64,000 nucleotides of DNA. Origin: Pachypanchax playfairii (lineage: Eukaryota > Chordata > Actinopteri > Cyprinodontiformes > Aplocheilidae). The notes beneath the pieces were generated by a model. That model was given only the letters and a program-made list of their open reading frames with translations. It searched no databases and had not been told where the DNA came from. The DNA is taken from NCBI GenBank assembly GCA_006937955.1, contig SSNP01000069.1:893442-957441 (forward strand). The letters run 5' to 3'. A program made the translations under genes and the position numbers. Below are positions 23,471 through 35,333 of the stretch, piece after piece. How positions within the stretch are numbered: position 1 is the first letter of the stretch; each line of letters starts with the position of its first letter.

Positions 23471-25796
23471 TCAAACACCAAACTGTGATACAGGCGCGTC
23501 ACAGTACATTTATCCAAATATATAAGAGAACACATAATATATACACACATACTTTTTAATTGTCTCATTTCTTTTCTCAGAATTATTTTTTTTACTCTTG
23601 AATTTTGGAGAAAGAAAAAAATTAAAGAGACAAATGGCTATTATGTGACTAATAAGCTCTACTTTTTTTAGTGTGGACATATGCCAGCGATCCATTGAGT
23701 CTTGATTAGATATGTGATAACGGAAATAAAAAAGTTTTCAACATTGTTTGAAATGCGCCGCTGGTGCATGGACCTATGAACCCAGCCCTGATTTTAACAG
23801 TACTTCAAATAATAACGGACTTGGACCTTGCCAAACCACTCACATACCTGTTATCATCAGCAGAGATCAAGCAAATAAACATAAATCTAGCAAACATATT
23901 TCAGTAATCTCAAACAGCTACCTGAAATCTCAGGTTCCATATCTCATTTAGGCAATCCATCTCCAGCCACTCTTAATATGGCTCTTTTAAAATGCTGAAC
24001 AAAATGTTTATTATAAATAACTTGATTTTAGACCGTAATCTTCATTGCTCAGTGAGTGCAAACTCTTGGAATGTGTTTTGGTACTTGTTTTTCTCCTGCT
24101 GGTGCTTGAAATGATGTAAATAAACAATAAAAACAATAGTTCACAGATCATGATCTACCAGTATAACCCAATCGTAGTGATAAAATATAGCTGTCTTATG
24201 TCTGATTAATAGCTGAATGTGGAGTGAAATGTTACTTAAAATACACAGATGCTATGACTTGTAAAAACATCAAAATGATTTATTTTCCCCAGTCAGGATA
24301 AAAGATAAATAAAACAGGGTCAAAACCACACAGAGTGCAGCTGAATTAATGTTCATAAAACAGGAGAAAAACAATCCAAACCAAACGGAGTTTTCTTCAT
24401 CTAAGACAAATTAACACTTCTGGAACAAAACACCTAAAATCTGTTATTGAGAGTGGGAGACATCACATTTGACCAGTGTGTCATTCCCCAGAGGCCTGTG
24501 CTGAAAAATGCAATGGATCACTGCTTCACTGACTTCAGTACCTCATTATAAACACACAGCAGCTGCGTAAAATGATCCTCATGTGTAAAACTTAAACAAA
24601 AATCCTCTTTTTCTAGAAACTCATGTGACCACGTTCAGCCCAGTGAAGACATGAGCAATATTTAGTTACTGAAGAGGCAGAAACTCAAACAAGTCGGATG
24701 ACATGCATGTGCTTTTTCTGCACAATGTTGACCACAAGGTCTGCATTTCCTCTTATTTCTGAAATGTCACTTAATTTTTGGAAAACCTTTTTTTTTTTTT
24801 TAGATTTTAAAGAAGGCAAAATCACCTTCATTTATTTTTTTCTTGCATTTGTAAAAATTAGTTTGATTTGATGAAATATTGATCCAGTCATTAATAGTTG
24901 AACTTCTACTTTTTCTACAAGTTTTCATGTTTTTTTTTTATTAGGTAACACTTCAAGGTTTTAGGAAGGAATTAGTACTTTCTACTATGCCACCTTACTG
25001 ACCACGCCTCCATCAAAGCCCTGACAGCTATGGTATTGTTACTGGCGCATGTTGTTCCTCTCCCTTTTCAGCTCAACCAGCTGAAACAACATAACAACTA
25101 CAGAGGAGCTACAACTCCTTCACTTCAAAATATGTTTACAATCTGTTATAATTAGACAAATATTCAAATATTTGCTTCTTCTTGCTGATTTTAATCAATC
25201 TTTGAGAAGAAGGTGCAGCACTGAAGTAATCAACTCATTCCTTAGTCATTATCACAATAAAAAGGCTGATCTGCTGATTCCAGTGAATGTTTGTTTCTCT
25301 TAGAATCAGCAGATGTGGGGAGTGTGTGTGGTCAGGTCACTGTACGTTACAATTTGGTTTCAACTCAGTAATAACCTTTCTGGTGTGAAACGTGTAGATT
25401 CAGTCAACAGAGGGAGATGTTGCTTTATTTTCTTTGAACAATTCCATTCCAAATGAAGCATTTTGTTCCTTTCTTGTAGTTCAGTTTGCTGTAATGAACT
25501 GGGAGCCTAATAAGGATCCCCTTTCCCTTTAACCCTGAACAGGAACAAGTGGATTCTAGATGGATAGATCCACTTTGATCCACAGTCTTCCACTGAATGC
25601 ATTTGTCTTCAGTTTCTTCGGTGGGAAACTCCAGGATTAACTGCTACTATCCTGCAAGTTACGGGTGTTTCTCTCCCTCATCACTTGATTCAGATGAACA
25701 CGTCTTTAACAGCCTTCTGCAGGACTCGCTGACATGTTGAGACTTTTATTCAGGTGTGTTGAAGCAGGGAAACATCTAAAACATACATGTTAGTGA
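23471..25796. other. Gene-free intergenic DNA
   Basis: AT-rich sequence between the terf2ip promoter and a tetranucleotide array. I recognise no gene, RNA or repeat family in it. Confidence 0.5.
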
Positions 25797-26048
25797 CCAT
25801 CCATCCATCCACCCATCCATCCATCCATCCATCCATCCATCCATCCATCCATCCATCCATCCATCCATCCATCCATCCATCCATCCATCCATCCATCCAT
25901 CCATCCATCCATCCATCCATCCATCCATCCGTCCGTCCGTCCGTCCTTCCCTCCGTCCGTCCGTCCGTCCTTCCCTCCGTCCGTCCGTCCGTCCGTCCGT
26001 CCGTCCGTCCGTCCGTCCGTCCGTCCGTCCGTCCATCCATCCATCCAT
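25797..26048. repeat. Tetranucleotide array (CCAT)n-(CCGT)n
   Basis: About 250 bp of 4-bp units. CCAT units run to about 25930, CCGT units from 25931 to about 26032, and CCAT resumes. Inside the CCGT block a 24-bp variant unit containing CCTTCCCT occurs twice. The repetitive MDGW or HPSI frames across it are artefacts. The array abuts the 3' end of a Rex3-like LINE on the minus strand. Confidence 0.97.
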
Positions 26049-26280
26049 TGTTTCTGAGGTTGGGTTGCAGAGGTAACAAACCCAGACACTCTCCAGCTTC
26101 TCATGGTGGATTCCAAAGTGTTACAGTATCAGGTCATAGAGAATATGTTATTCTTCTAGAAAGGCCTGGGTCTGCCTGAGGGTCTCATCCCAGTGGGCAC
26201 ATCCCACTCCCACAATAAGACACTGTTACCACCTTTGCCAACTCTTTTCAGCGAGGAGGAGCAGCTGCTTTACTCTGAAC
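26049..26280 (-). mobile_element. Rex3-like (RTE clade) LINE 3' end, decayed
   Basis: On the minus strand the order of pieces matches the 3' end of fish Rex3: GCTGCTCCTCCTCG, a GGGATG..CC..TGGGATGAGACC region, CAGACCCAGG, AAGCTGGAGAGTGTCTGGG, CTGCAACCCAACCTC, then GGATGG repeats. Only the last ~230 bp remain and they are diverged. The Rex3 tail ends in GATG-type repeats, so the array at 25797-26048 is its expanded tail. Confidence 0.7.
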
Positions 26281-27291
26281 TCATTTAGGGATAATGGAGT
26301 GCCTCAATCAGTCTTTAAGACCACGTGATGAATTAAGTTTATTTCAGCCTCTTGAATACTGGATCTTGTTTTTTTATTTCCTGTGGTTATGATTCTCGTC
26401 AAATTCTCAGAAATCTCGTGACAGTGGTGGATAGGTGGAATGTAGATTGACCAGTATATCCCGAGTTATACTAAAATAAACCAGAGCAACACCCTCATTA
26501 CTGTGTACAAGAGTCTTCAGGGGTGTTAAACCCCATTAAATGTTTTAGTCCATTCAATTGATAAACTCTCTCTAAGTGAAAAAATTGTAAAACAATATTA
26601 AAAAAAACTCTAGCAATTGCTTAAATAAAACCAGTGAAGCTTCTCAAAAACGTTTTGATTGGAATTGAATGGATTTTGGCAAAATGTGATCCTCCATGAA
26701 AATATATTTTAAGGTTAGTGATGAGATCCTTGTCACCCAGAGCCCCAATTAAAACAGAAAAATACATGTTTTTAGCTGGTACATATTATGAAATGTAAGA
26801 TATTTACCATGATCATTATCAGTTATCATGAGAGAAGCAAACTATGGCGCACAATGTCAAGTTCTATAAATAGAAATAGAAATGACACAAGCATGACTGA
26901 ATCACTTGGAAATATTTACCTGACTAAAGGTGACGCTGCTGAATAGAAGAAAACATCATGTGACACCACTGTGTCATTGTGATGCAACATCAAGAAAAAC
27001 TTTTGATGTTTTCATGTGACAAGTTGTTTGTTATAGTCTCGGTCAACATGCCATCCTCTCAAAACTCTCTCATAAAGTTTCAAGTTTATTTATTTATAAA
27101 GCACCAGTTCATGATAAAGTCATTTAAAGGCACTTCACAGAAAAATCAATCAATTTATAATAAAACATTTTCGATCTAAGGAACCAGCCGATTGGGTTGA
27201 ATTGTTAATTCAGAGCAATCCTCCATCCTGAGCAGCACGATTGGCGACAGTGGAAAGGAACGACTCCCTTTTAACAGGAAGAACCCTCTAG

Positions 27292-27322
<31 letters not shown>

Positions 27323-27996
27323 CGGCTCAGGATGGGCGGCCTTCTGCCTGAGCTGACAGGAGAGAGACAAACACCGATGGATTTGGGCCAGTCGTCATGT
27401 CTATAGAAAGATAAACAGTTAATGGCAGCAGTAACAATCAAAAGCAATAACAATTTGATGACTCTAGTGGGAATAGTTCATCCCTTGATGAACATTCTGT
27501 ATGTCAATAAGAAAACTAGCACAAAAAGTCAAATTTGTTTTGGAGAACTTTTTGTCCTTTTTTTCTCCCCTTAAGCGAAGGCAACATCTTTTCTCCATCA
27601 GAGCTGCACCAAGACAAAGTTTCCATGTTTTAAGAGATTAATGTCAATCATTTCACTTAATCAAACAAATCTATAATGAGCAGCTTCTGTGTGTTCAGTA
27701 CTAAATGGTGTGGAAGAACACTGGAACGAAAAAACGTAAACCGTGAGAATAAGAAAAAGCACATGAGCCACACGAGCAGGGAATTTCTACATTATTGCAA
27801 CACTAGTAAATTGAATGTCATTTTCATGCCTGTTGTTGTTTGTCGGAGTGAATCACAACAATGAAGTTGACATAGGCTACAGGTTAGGATTTTGGCTGGC
27901 ACAAAGAGTGCAAGAACATTTCAGCTAGAAGGACAAACAACTTCTATCACACCAAAACTGTACAAGTTTGGAATCCTTGTCTGTCTACGCTGAGCA
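26281..27996. other. Gene-free intergenic DNA with short repeats
   Basis: There is a hexamer repeat (AGAACC)n at 27294-27322 and a short TTTATTTATAAAGC-type dispersed repeat piece near 27081-27130. No gene is recognised. Confidence 0.5.
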
Positions 27997-28685
27997 CACT
28001 CTCAGAAATAGAGGTACGAGACAAGTACATTTTTGTACCTATAGGTAAATTGTTCCCGCAAAAGTACAATATGGGTCTTTAAAAGGTCAAAAATGTCCCT
28101 CTGAGGGTTAAAATTGATATAAAGTACAAATTTGTACCATTTCAACTGCACCTGCAACCCTGGCCAAGGCTGGTTAATCTCCCTTTTATTAAGTTTCTTC
28201 CATCATTTTCAATATTATGTTTCAGAATGTTGGTTTAAAACTTCAAAATGTGGCATAATTTTACAGTTTTAGTGGAAAAACTTCATAAGGTACAAAAATG
28301 GACCTGGACCACAGGGTACACCCCCAGCGACAAGAAGGGTACAAATTCTTGTTACTGGGGGTGTACCCTGTAGTCCAGGTCCATTTTTGTACCTTATGAA
28401 GTTTTTCCACTAAAACTGTAAAATTATGCCACATTTTGAAGTCTAAAACCAACATTCTGAAACATAATATTGAAAATGATGGATGAAACTTAATAAAAGG
28501 GAGATTAACCAGCCTTGGCCAGGGTTGCAGGTGCAGTTGAAATGGTACAAATTTGTACTTTATATCAATTTTAACCCTCAGAGGGACATTTTTGACCTTT
28601 TAAAGACCAATATTGTACTTTTGCGGGAACAATTTACCTATAGGTACAAAAATGTACTTGTCTCGTACCTCTATTTCTGAGAGTG
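27997..28685. mobile_element. 689-bp near-perfect foldback (palindromic) element
   Basis: The two arms of about 340 bp are reverse complements about a centre at 28341. CACTCTCAGAAATAGAGG at 27997 pairs with its complement ending at 28685, and the match continues to a loop of about 9 nt (28337-28345). Only scattered mismatches are seen. There is no open frame of note and no clear target duplication. The structure is that of a foldback/MITE-type DNA element; I do not assign the superfamily. Confidence 0.9.
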
Positions 28686-29744
28686 CATGAAAGCATCAAG
28701 GTGATTCCAAAAAATGAAAGCGGCAAACACCAAGAATCTTTTTAATTTGAAATATATGTATAAAATATGGTCCATTCCTCACTAAAAGGTGCACAACAGC
28801 CAATCGTATATACAAAAAAGAAAACAACCCACATGAAGCAAAATGCACAAATATCTGTTCAAAAGTTACAAAACAAAGACTTGTTCACATTATTAATGGT
28901 CTTGGTTTCCTCAACTGGATGCAATAAGATAAACTGATATGACAAATAAAAAAAAACATTACACATGATAAAACCCTTGCTTTTGTTATCAGAGATAACA
29001 AGGTTAAAAATTGCATGTTTTATGAGAGACATGACGAAACAGTTTTTGGCAAAATGTTCAAATAAAACTTTGATCAAGTTTTGTGCATTATGACAACTTA
29101 CTCAAATGCCAAATATTGAACATGGACACATTAACTGGTTATCTAACAGGACTCAAATTCCTTTTGATACTAAAACAAATGTAAAAACCAAATGCATCTG
29201 CTGTTTTTTTTTTAAATGGTCAAGCAAAAAACAAAACTTCCTCATATAAGTCACTAATGCCATCTTTAGACTTTGCAACAACAGAAATACAGTTTTAGAA
29301 AATTATTTGGCAGATCAGCTCAGGAATCTTGGCAGCAGTCGGTTGGGTTCAACAAAGCGAGGATGTGCTGATTCAACATTTAGTAACATGTTTAATTACC
29401 AGCACCATCATCGGAGGCCACCATCTAGCTTGAAGCCAGACTCCCCCCCCCCAACTCCCCAACAATTCTCTGCCAATTCACTTTATTTTTATGGCCAAAC
29501 TTCTCCTTCCCCTGGCCTCTTTCTCACATCCTGCAGGAGCTTCTCTCAGCCCCCTGAAACAGCTCATTCATCCTGAACACATCTACTGGTTCCCATCATT
29601 TACAACTCAGAAAAGAGAGACATTCAGACAATTTCAACATGAAGAATTAAAAGAGCATCCCTGCTATTATCTTTTAAAATAAAGAAGAAAAAAATATTAT
29701 TGCCAGTATTTTACTTGTTCACTAAGAAAAAAGTTCTGTGAAGC
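28686..29744. other. Gene-free intergenic DNA
   Basis: AT-rich. A 1-kb stretch with a C-run near 29446-29455 and a small unassigned open frame at 29307-29576 that matches no family I know. Confidence 0.45.
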
Positions 29745-30917
29745 TCAAAAATAATTTTCTCTCCTGAATTTTGTCCTGAGGGAATTAAACTTTTTAATGA
29801 CTCCTAAACTTTTCAGGGCCACACAAAGACCACAAACACAAATGAATCTGAATCCAGAATTCAAGAGAATTTCTAGATATTGGTCCAACTGAGTGTGAGA
29901 TGAAAAATCTGAGATTGGAGTGGCATGTTTTTTAGAAGGGAAGAGAATAGCCTCCATTTTACTGTCATTCAGAAGTAGAAAATTGGAACCCAGCCAAGTT
30001 TTCACTTCTGATAGACAGTCCAAAACGAAACGGGTTAGATCATGAGGATTTATGGAAAGGTAGATTTGACAGTCATCATTATAGATGTGATAGTTGATCT
30101 TGTATTTCTTCAGAACATAGTGGGAAAAGATAAATGGTAAAAAGGCTGCCAATCTGCTATCGGATTAAATTTAAGATTCTTTTATTTGCTTTTAAATCTT
30201 TGCATGCGCTCGGGCCACCCTACTTGGCGCAGCTTCTCTGTCCCTATGTCCCGAGGCGTTCCCTGAGGTCCTCTGAGCAGCACTTGCCGCAGTTTCGTCC
30301 AGCCCGCTATAAGGCCCGTGGTAAGCAGGCGTTCTCAGTTTGCGCCCCTAGCTTATGGAACCAGCTCCCCGTGACGGTCAGACTCGCCCCATCTCTTAGT
30401 AATTTTAAGATCCGTTTAAAGACTTACTTTTATTCTCAGGCTTTTAACTCTGTTGGGGCAGTCTAACCCCTTGCTGACCTAATTTTATTGTTTTTATCTT
30501 TGTTTTTAAAGTATGTTTATTTTTATCTCTGTATTTGTTGTTTTTATTTGTGTACAGCACTTTGGTCTGCGTCACTGCAGTTTTTAAACGTGCTTTATAA
30601 ATAAATTGATGATGATGAAATGAAGGGGTCCCAGTATTGAACCCTGGGGGACACCCCAAGTGAACGGTACCAATGGAGAGCAGTAACTATACGGACACTG
30701 AAACTCCTGTCTTTCAGACATGATTGAAACCAGTCCGGCTCTACAATTTTATGACCAACCCAGGAGTCCAAACGCTCAGTCAAGATGGAGTGTTCAACAC
30801 TATTGAATGCTGCTGAGAAGTCAAGAAATAGAAAGAAAACATGACAGCCTAAATCGTTAGTTATTGTTTTCTGAAGGTACATTAAATCTGCATGTTTTGG
30901 TAACTTTTCTAACATTT
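29745..30917 (-). pseudogene. LINE reverse transcriptase fragment (L2-like), interrupted
   Basis: On the minus strand 30917-30623 encodes FLDFSAAFNSVEHSIL and WFQSCLKDRSFSV (palm domain), and 30131-29745 continues with KINYHIYNDDCQIYLS. The catalytic YADD is YNDD here. The two halves are separated by a plus-strand LINE piece (30137-30617). Frameshifts and the altered motif make it inactive. Confidence 0.8.
30137..30617 (+). mobile_element. L2-like LINE 3' end inserted into another LINE
   Basis: The frame LPICYRIKFKILLFAFKSLH, then AFSVCAPSLWNQLPVTVR and NFKIRLKTYFY, is the C-terminus of L2-clade ORF2. It is followed by a 3' UTR with TGTACAGCACTTTGG, CTTTATAAATAAA and a TGATGATGA tail. A 5-bp AAATG occurs on each side (30132-30136 and 30618-30622). 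This is a 5'-truncated insertion that splits the older minus-strand LINE. Confidence 0.82.
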
Positions 30918-30931
30918 AACTTGACATTTGT

Positions 30932-30965
30932 TTTACATCCATCATGGCATCATGATGGATGTAAA
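30932..30965. repeat. Short perfect hairpin
   Basis: The 15-bp arms TTTACATCCATCATG and their complement surround a 4-nt loop (GCAT). No function is apparent. Confidence 0.8.
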
Positions 30966-32219
30966 CAATATTTTTTAATCCCACTCAGTTGTATCTGGAC
31001 GGTGACAGTTGATGATAAAACGTGTGAGATGGTTTGGGTAAATTATATCAACTAAAATATTAGTAATCATTGGATTTACATGCATCTAAAACATACAAGC
31101 ACAATCCCAGACTAACATCAGTGATCTGTTGCAACAATCTCTTATATTTTTGAAAAAAAAAAGGCATGCTCAAATCAAATCTGGTTAAATTGGATTAGTT
31201 GTTGTATATACTAACTATTCAACTGACCAGAACCAACATTTGAAGTAAAAACAAATCAAAGATTAATAAGGATTTTCCACCTGCTGTTAATGACAGTGCT
31301 TATTTCATTTTTCTCTATGCAATGTGTATAAATTGTTGCATGTCACAAGAACTTACAGTTTCATTAAATCCTGTATAAATAAACAAATATTTATTCTGTG
31401 AAAAAAGCACATTTCTTGTTTTTGCTCCTTGTTGCTCGACAATTCATCAGATCACCGTATCGGATGACGCAAATCTTCCTTGTGCACACTCAGACAAATC
31501 AATAACCCTGCAGTTGAAAAAACAATATGCCAACATTATCGACCAATATTTAGTTGACTTTGAGCTTGACATTTGTATGGTTTGATCCTATTGGCAGACT
31601 TCCCTGACATTAAGCACCTGGTGTGAGTTAGCATAGCACGCAATGACAACCTGACCAGACAGTGAGGAAGCTCTGTGTAAATGAACCTGTGCCATCTGTG
31701 GAGTTGACCCCATGTTACACTGTGTGAAAGTGTAACGTCCTGAGTTTAAATGTGAGTCTGACCTTGTAGTTGCACGCGATCTTGTTTGTTACCTCCCCTA
31801 AAAAACTCAACTTGTCTAGAACTGCCCAGATGTTTTGGTATATTAGAAAAATAGTTGTTCCCTTTTTGTTTAAAAAAAAAAAAAAGGAAAAAGGAGCAAT
31901 CCTCCCCCTAAAAAAATTAACAAAATAAAAGCTTCTAAGTAGTAAAACAACTTCCTTTCCTGTTGATCAAATATGTATCCACAGACTCTGATCTTCCGAC
32001 ACAGTTCAGCAGAGTTCAGATGTTGCAATCACACCAGCAGGGTGTGTGTGTATATGTGTGTGTGTGTGTGAATATTTGGAAATAGAGGACAGCTGATGTC
32101 ATCACTGTAAAACTACATTTCCAGGAGTGACTGGGATGCCTACAAGAAAGAAGTCTGTTTAGAAACAGCTGTTAGGACGAAGTGTTCGAGCTCACCTTTA
32201 AGCAAGGCAAAGACTTCAA
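30966..32219. other. Gene-free DNA downstream of pparg
   Basis: There is a GT-rich microsatellite at 32041-32070. Otherwise nothing is recognised. Confidence 0.45.
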
Positions 32220-33175
32220 GTAAAAAAGTTAGAAAACATTTTATTTACAGCAAATTTCTTCTTTCTTTTATCCCTCAGTGGCAGTCTCTTTGTGCAAACA
32301 TTCCCCGATAGATAGCAAATAATTTCACAGTAAAAATTCAAAACGGATCCAAAATAAAACCAAGGCTCAAAGATTAAGTTTTGTTGGACAATTTCATACA
32401 AATGCAAACAAAACAATTGATTTTATATCATACATTTTATATGTATAATATATAAAAATGTTTTAAAACAATGCTCATTCAAAAAAAGAGAGAGAGAAAA
32501 AAAGCATCTGATCATATGGGTGTAGTACATGCACATGATCGTTGTTATGTGCCTTTTGTTGGCTCCTCGCTTTCTCATAGTTTCTCACCACGTTTGCAGG
32601 TTGAGAATAAGTTACAGACGCTAATCTGATTTCAGTTTTTGGAAGTAGCTGATTAAAATGAGATAGCACCTTCATCTTGATGCCAAAACAGAAAAAAAAA
32701 ACGACTACATAGTTTTGTGGGTGTGAGCGTTCATGTGTTTGTGCATGTTCACAGAGGTATTGGTCCATCTATGGTGCTGCTTGTAGTTGGCTGGAATGAA
32801 ACATGATAAGCTGCACATTTTACTGCATAATAGGAAATACATTTCTTTTTTTAAGGCATGTTAAGCTGTTTGTTCAAGTGATTTTTACACTGACAATTCC
32901 CTCATTCAGTTAGTCAACGGTGATCTTGATGTAATAGGTGGTACTTTCGTATTTAAGACGTCGGGTATAACAAATAACCCAGGTTCAGCAGAGGCTAAAC
33001 AACTGTATCACAAGTTATACACATCTGGAAAAGCTCCGAAACCTCCTGTTTTCCATCTTCAAATTCAATCAACATCCTTTTTTTCCCCAACACATAACCA
33101 GCACTCGTGTAGTTCGTGCCCCCGCAGTCTTTGATCTTTCTCTCGTCTTCACGTTTCACGCGCATCTGCTCGTTT
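32220..33175 (-). other. pparg: pparg 3' UTR (inferred end)
   Basis: This is downstream of the pparg stop. A minus-strand AATAAA at 32245-32240 is a plausible polyadenylation signal, giving about 0.95 kb of 3' UTR. Nearer alternatives are possible. Confidence 0.4.
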
Positions 33176-33423
33176 TTAGTACAAGTCCTTTATGATCTCC
33201 TGCAGCAGGGGATGTAAGAACATGTCCACCTCGGTCTTCTTCAGCAGCTCGATCAGGTGAACATGATCCGTGACTATCTGACGCAGGTCTGTCATCTTCT
33301 GCAGCAGCTTGGCAAACAGCTGCAAAGAGTCTGGGTGGTTCAGCTTCAGCTGCAGCTCCAAAGAATGAAGCACCGTCTCCTGAAGCTGCTCGATGGGCTT
33401 CACGTTCAGCAGACCCGGTCGAT
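33176..33423 (-). CDS. pparg: pparg last exon: helices 10-12
   Basis: The exon encodes DRPGLLNVKPIEQLQE, then QKMTDLRQIVTDHVHLIE and the C-terminal PLLQEIIKDLY. His505 aligns with human His449 and Ile529 with human Tyr473. Confidence 0.97.
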
Positions 33424-35291
33424 CTGGATGGGTTACAGAAACAAGAGGGGGAGAAATCAGCAACACACGAGTCAGGTGATCATGTGCAATAGAAGAACAT
33501 ATTTTCTGAACTGAAACGAAAATGAGAAGTATAAATAAGACTTTGAGTATTGAAAGTTCTTTGCTTGTTTGCTAAGGTTTATTATTCCTTTCTCTAAACA
33601 TCTTCTTATCTTTATTTCAAGCTATAATCTCACTCATAAGAGTTAATATTTGACTTAAAAGTTCCATTTTAATCTTCACTGTGCTCAAAGTCATGTTGTT
33701 ATCAAACAGGTTCACTCTAATGACCAAGAACCGGACAAGATCCGTTCAGATATAAGAGATTATCTTGTTACATAGACATGGAACGTCAGGATTTCATCAC
33801 GTGCTTCTAAGAAACTCAGAGTGAAGATAGCGCAACCCTCTTCCCACCTCTACTTTTCCTTTTACTATAAATCATTACAAATGGTGTAGAAACGTGCAGA
33901 ACCGGGAGCTGAGTGATTTCTTTTCACCCGTGGTCGTCCACGAAACCTCACCTTGCTCATCTTTTTGTTCGCTGTCACGAACACACCACTGAACTGTTTC
34001 TGATTCTCACCTCATGTGACCCATTCGCTGTTTTTTCTTCCCATATGAAACAAACTCTTTCGCTTGTAGTTCTGCTCTGCAGAGATAGTTTTTCTAACCC
34101 AGAGGCCTGATAGCAAGCACACAGTTTACACATCTGAAGACTCACACTGATCAACAATCACATGAAGCTTTATCTGTTATGTTATAATTAAAGATTGAAG
34201 TAATTTACACAGTTATTTGTATATATATATATGCATCAAATACCAGACAGAGAAATGGTGTCAGTTTTGTTTTTATTTTTTTATTATAAAACCATACAGA
34301 GACAGGAAGCGGTTAGCTTTAGCTCTGTACAGAAACGTAAGTGTAAAAATGCAGTTTCACTGGCGGTGGTTTTATCATTCTCTTGTTATATTATTGTTGT
34401 TATCTCTTAGGACACAGGTTTACAGGTTCCTGCTTCCAGTCTTTAGTCAAGTCTCAAGTAACCACAACCAAACTAAACTTTCATGTGCAAAAATCACACA
34501 TGGTTAGACCTTCTTCAGAAAGAGGAAGTTTTAAGAAAACCCTTTTTAACGTGATTCATAATAAATGAAAGTACCCACTCACCCCCGCTGAGGATGATAA
34601 CAGCCAGGAACAGCGCCATGTCGCTGTCGTCCAGCTCCAGCGTGTTAAACTTGACAGAGAACTCAAACTTCGGCTCCATCATTTGACAGAAAGGTTTCCT
34701 GAGACTCTTGAGAAACTCCCGCGTCATAAAAATCTGTCCGTAGGAGATCAGGGTGCCGTCCTTGTTCATCAGAGGTGACATCATGATGATCAAGACTTCG
34801 ATCACGCCGTATTTCAGCAACGTTACCTGAAAAAAAACAGAAAAAGGTCATAAGAACGATCAGAGGATGATAATCTGTAATGGCATCGGAACAAACATAG
34901 TTTTTAAGATCAGTTTTAATTATCAGTTATTTATCTGATGATCGTCTCAATCAAGCATTTTTCCCCAAAATAACAGGAATCTAAACAGACCATCATAACT
35001 TGGCAATTTTATCCAAAACTTTAACAGATTTATTTTGCTCTCATAAGTTTAAAAAGCCATATCTGTGAAATAAAACCTGTGATTTATTATTATATTTACA
35101 ATTAACTTCAAATGTCTTCTGTATAAATGTAAAACAGAACAACAACAACAACAACAAAACTTTATTTATAAAGCGCTTTTCAAACAAAGTTTATCAAAGT
35201 GCTTTACAGATTTAAAATGACCCTACAACCCCCCCTTTAAAAAACCAAAAATAAAATAAAATAAAACCCCAGTCCCAACCCAACCCATCGA

Positions 35292-35333
<42 letters not shown>

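Noticed and set aside
25797..26048. Possible CRISPR-like repeat array
   Set aside because: The units are 4 bp without spacers and the genome is a vertebrate.
25750..26179. Long repetitive frames (MDGW.., HPSI.., DGRT..)
   Set aside because: They are translations of a tetranucleotide array in every frame; there is no gene.
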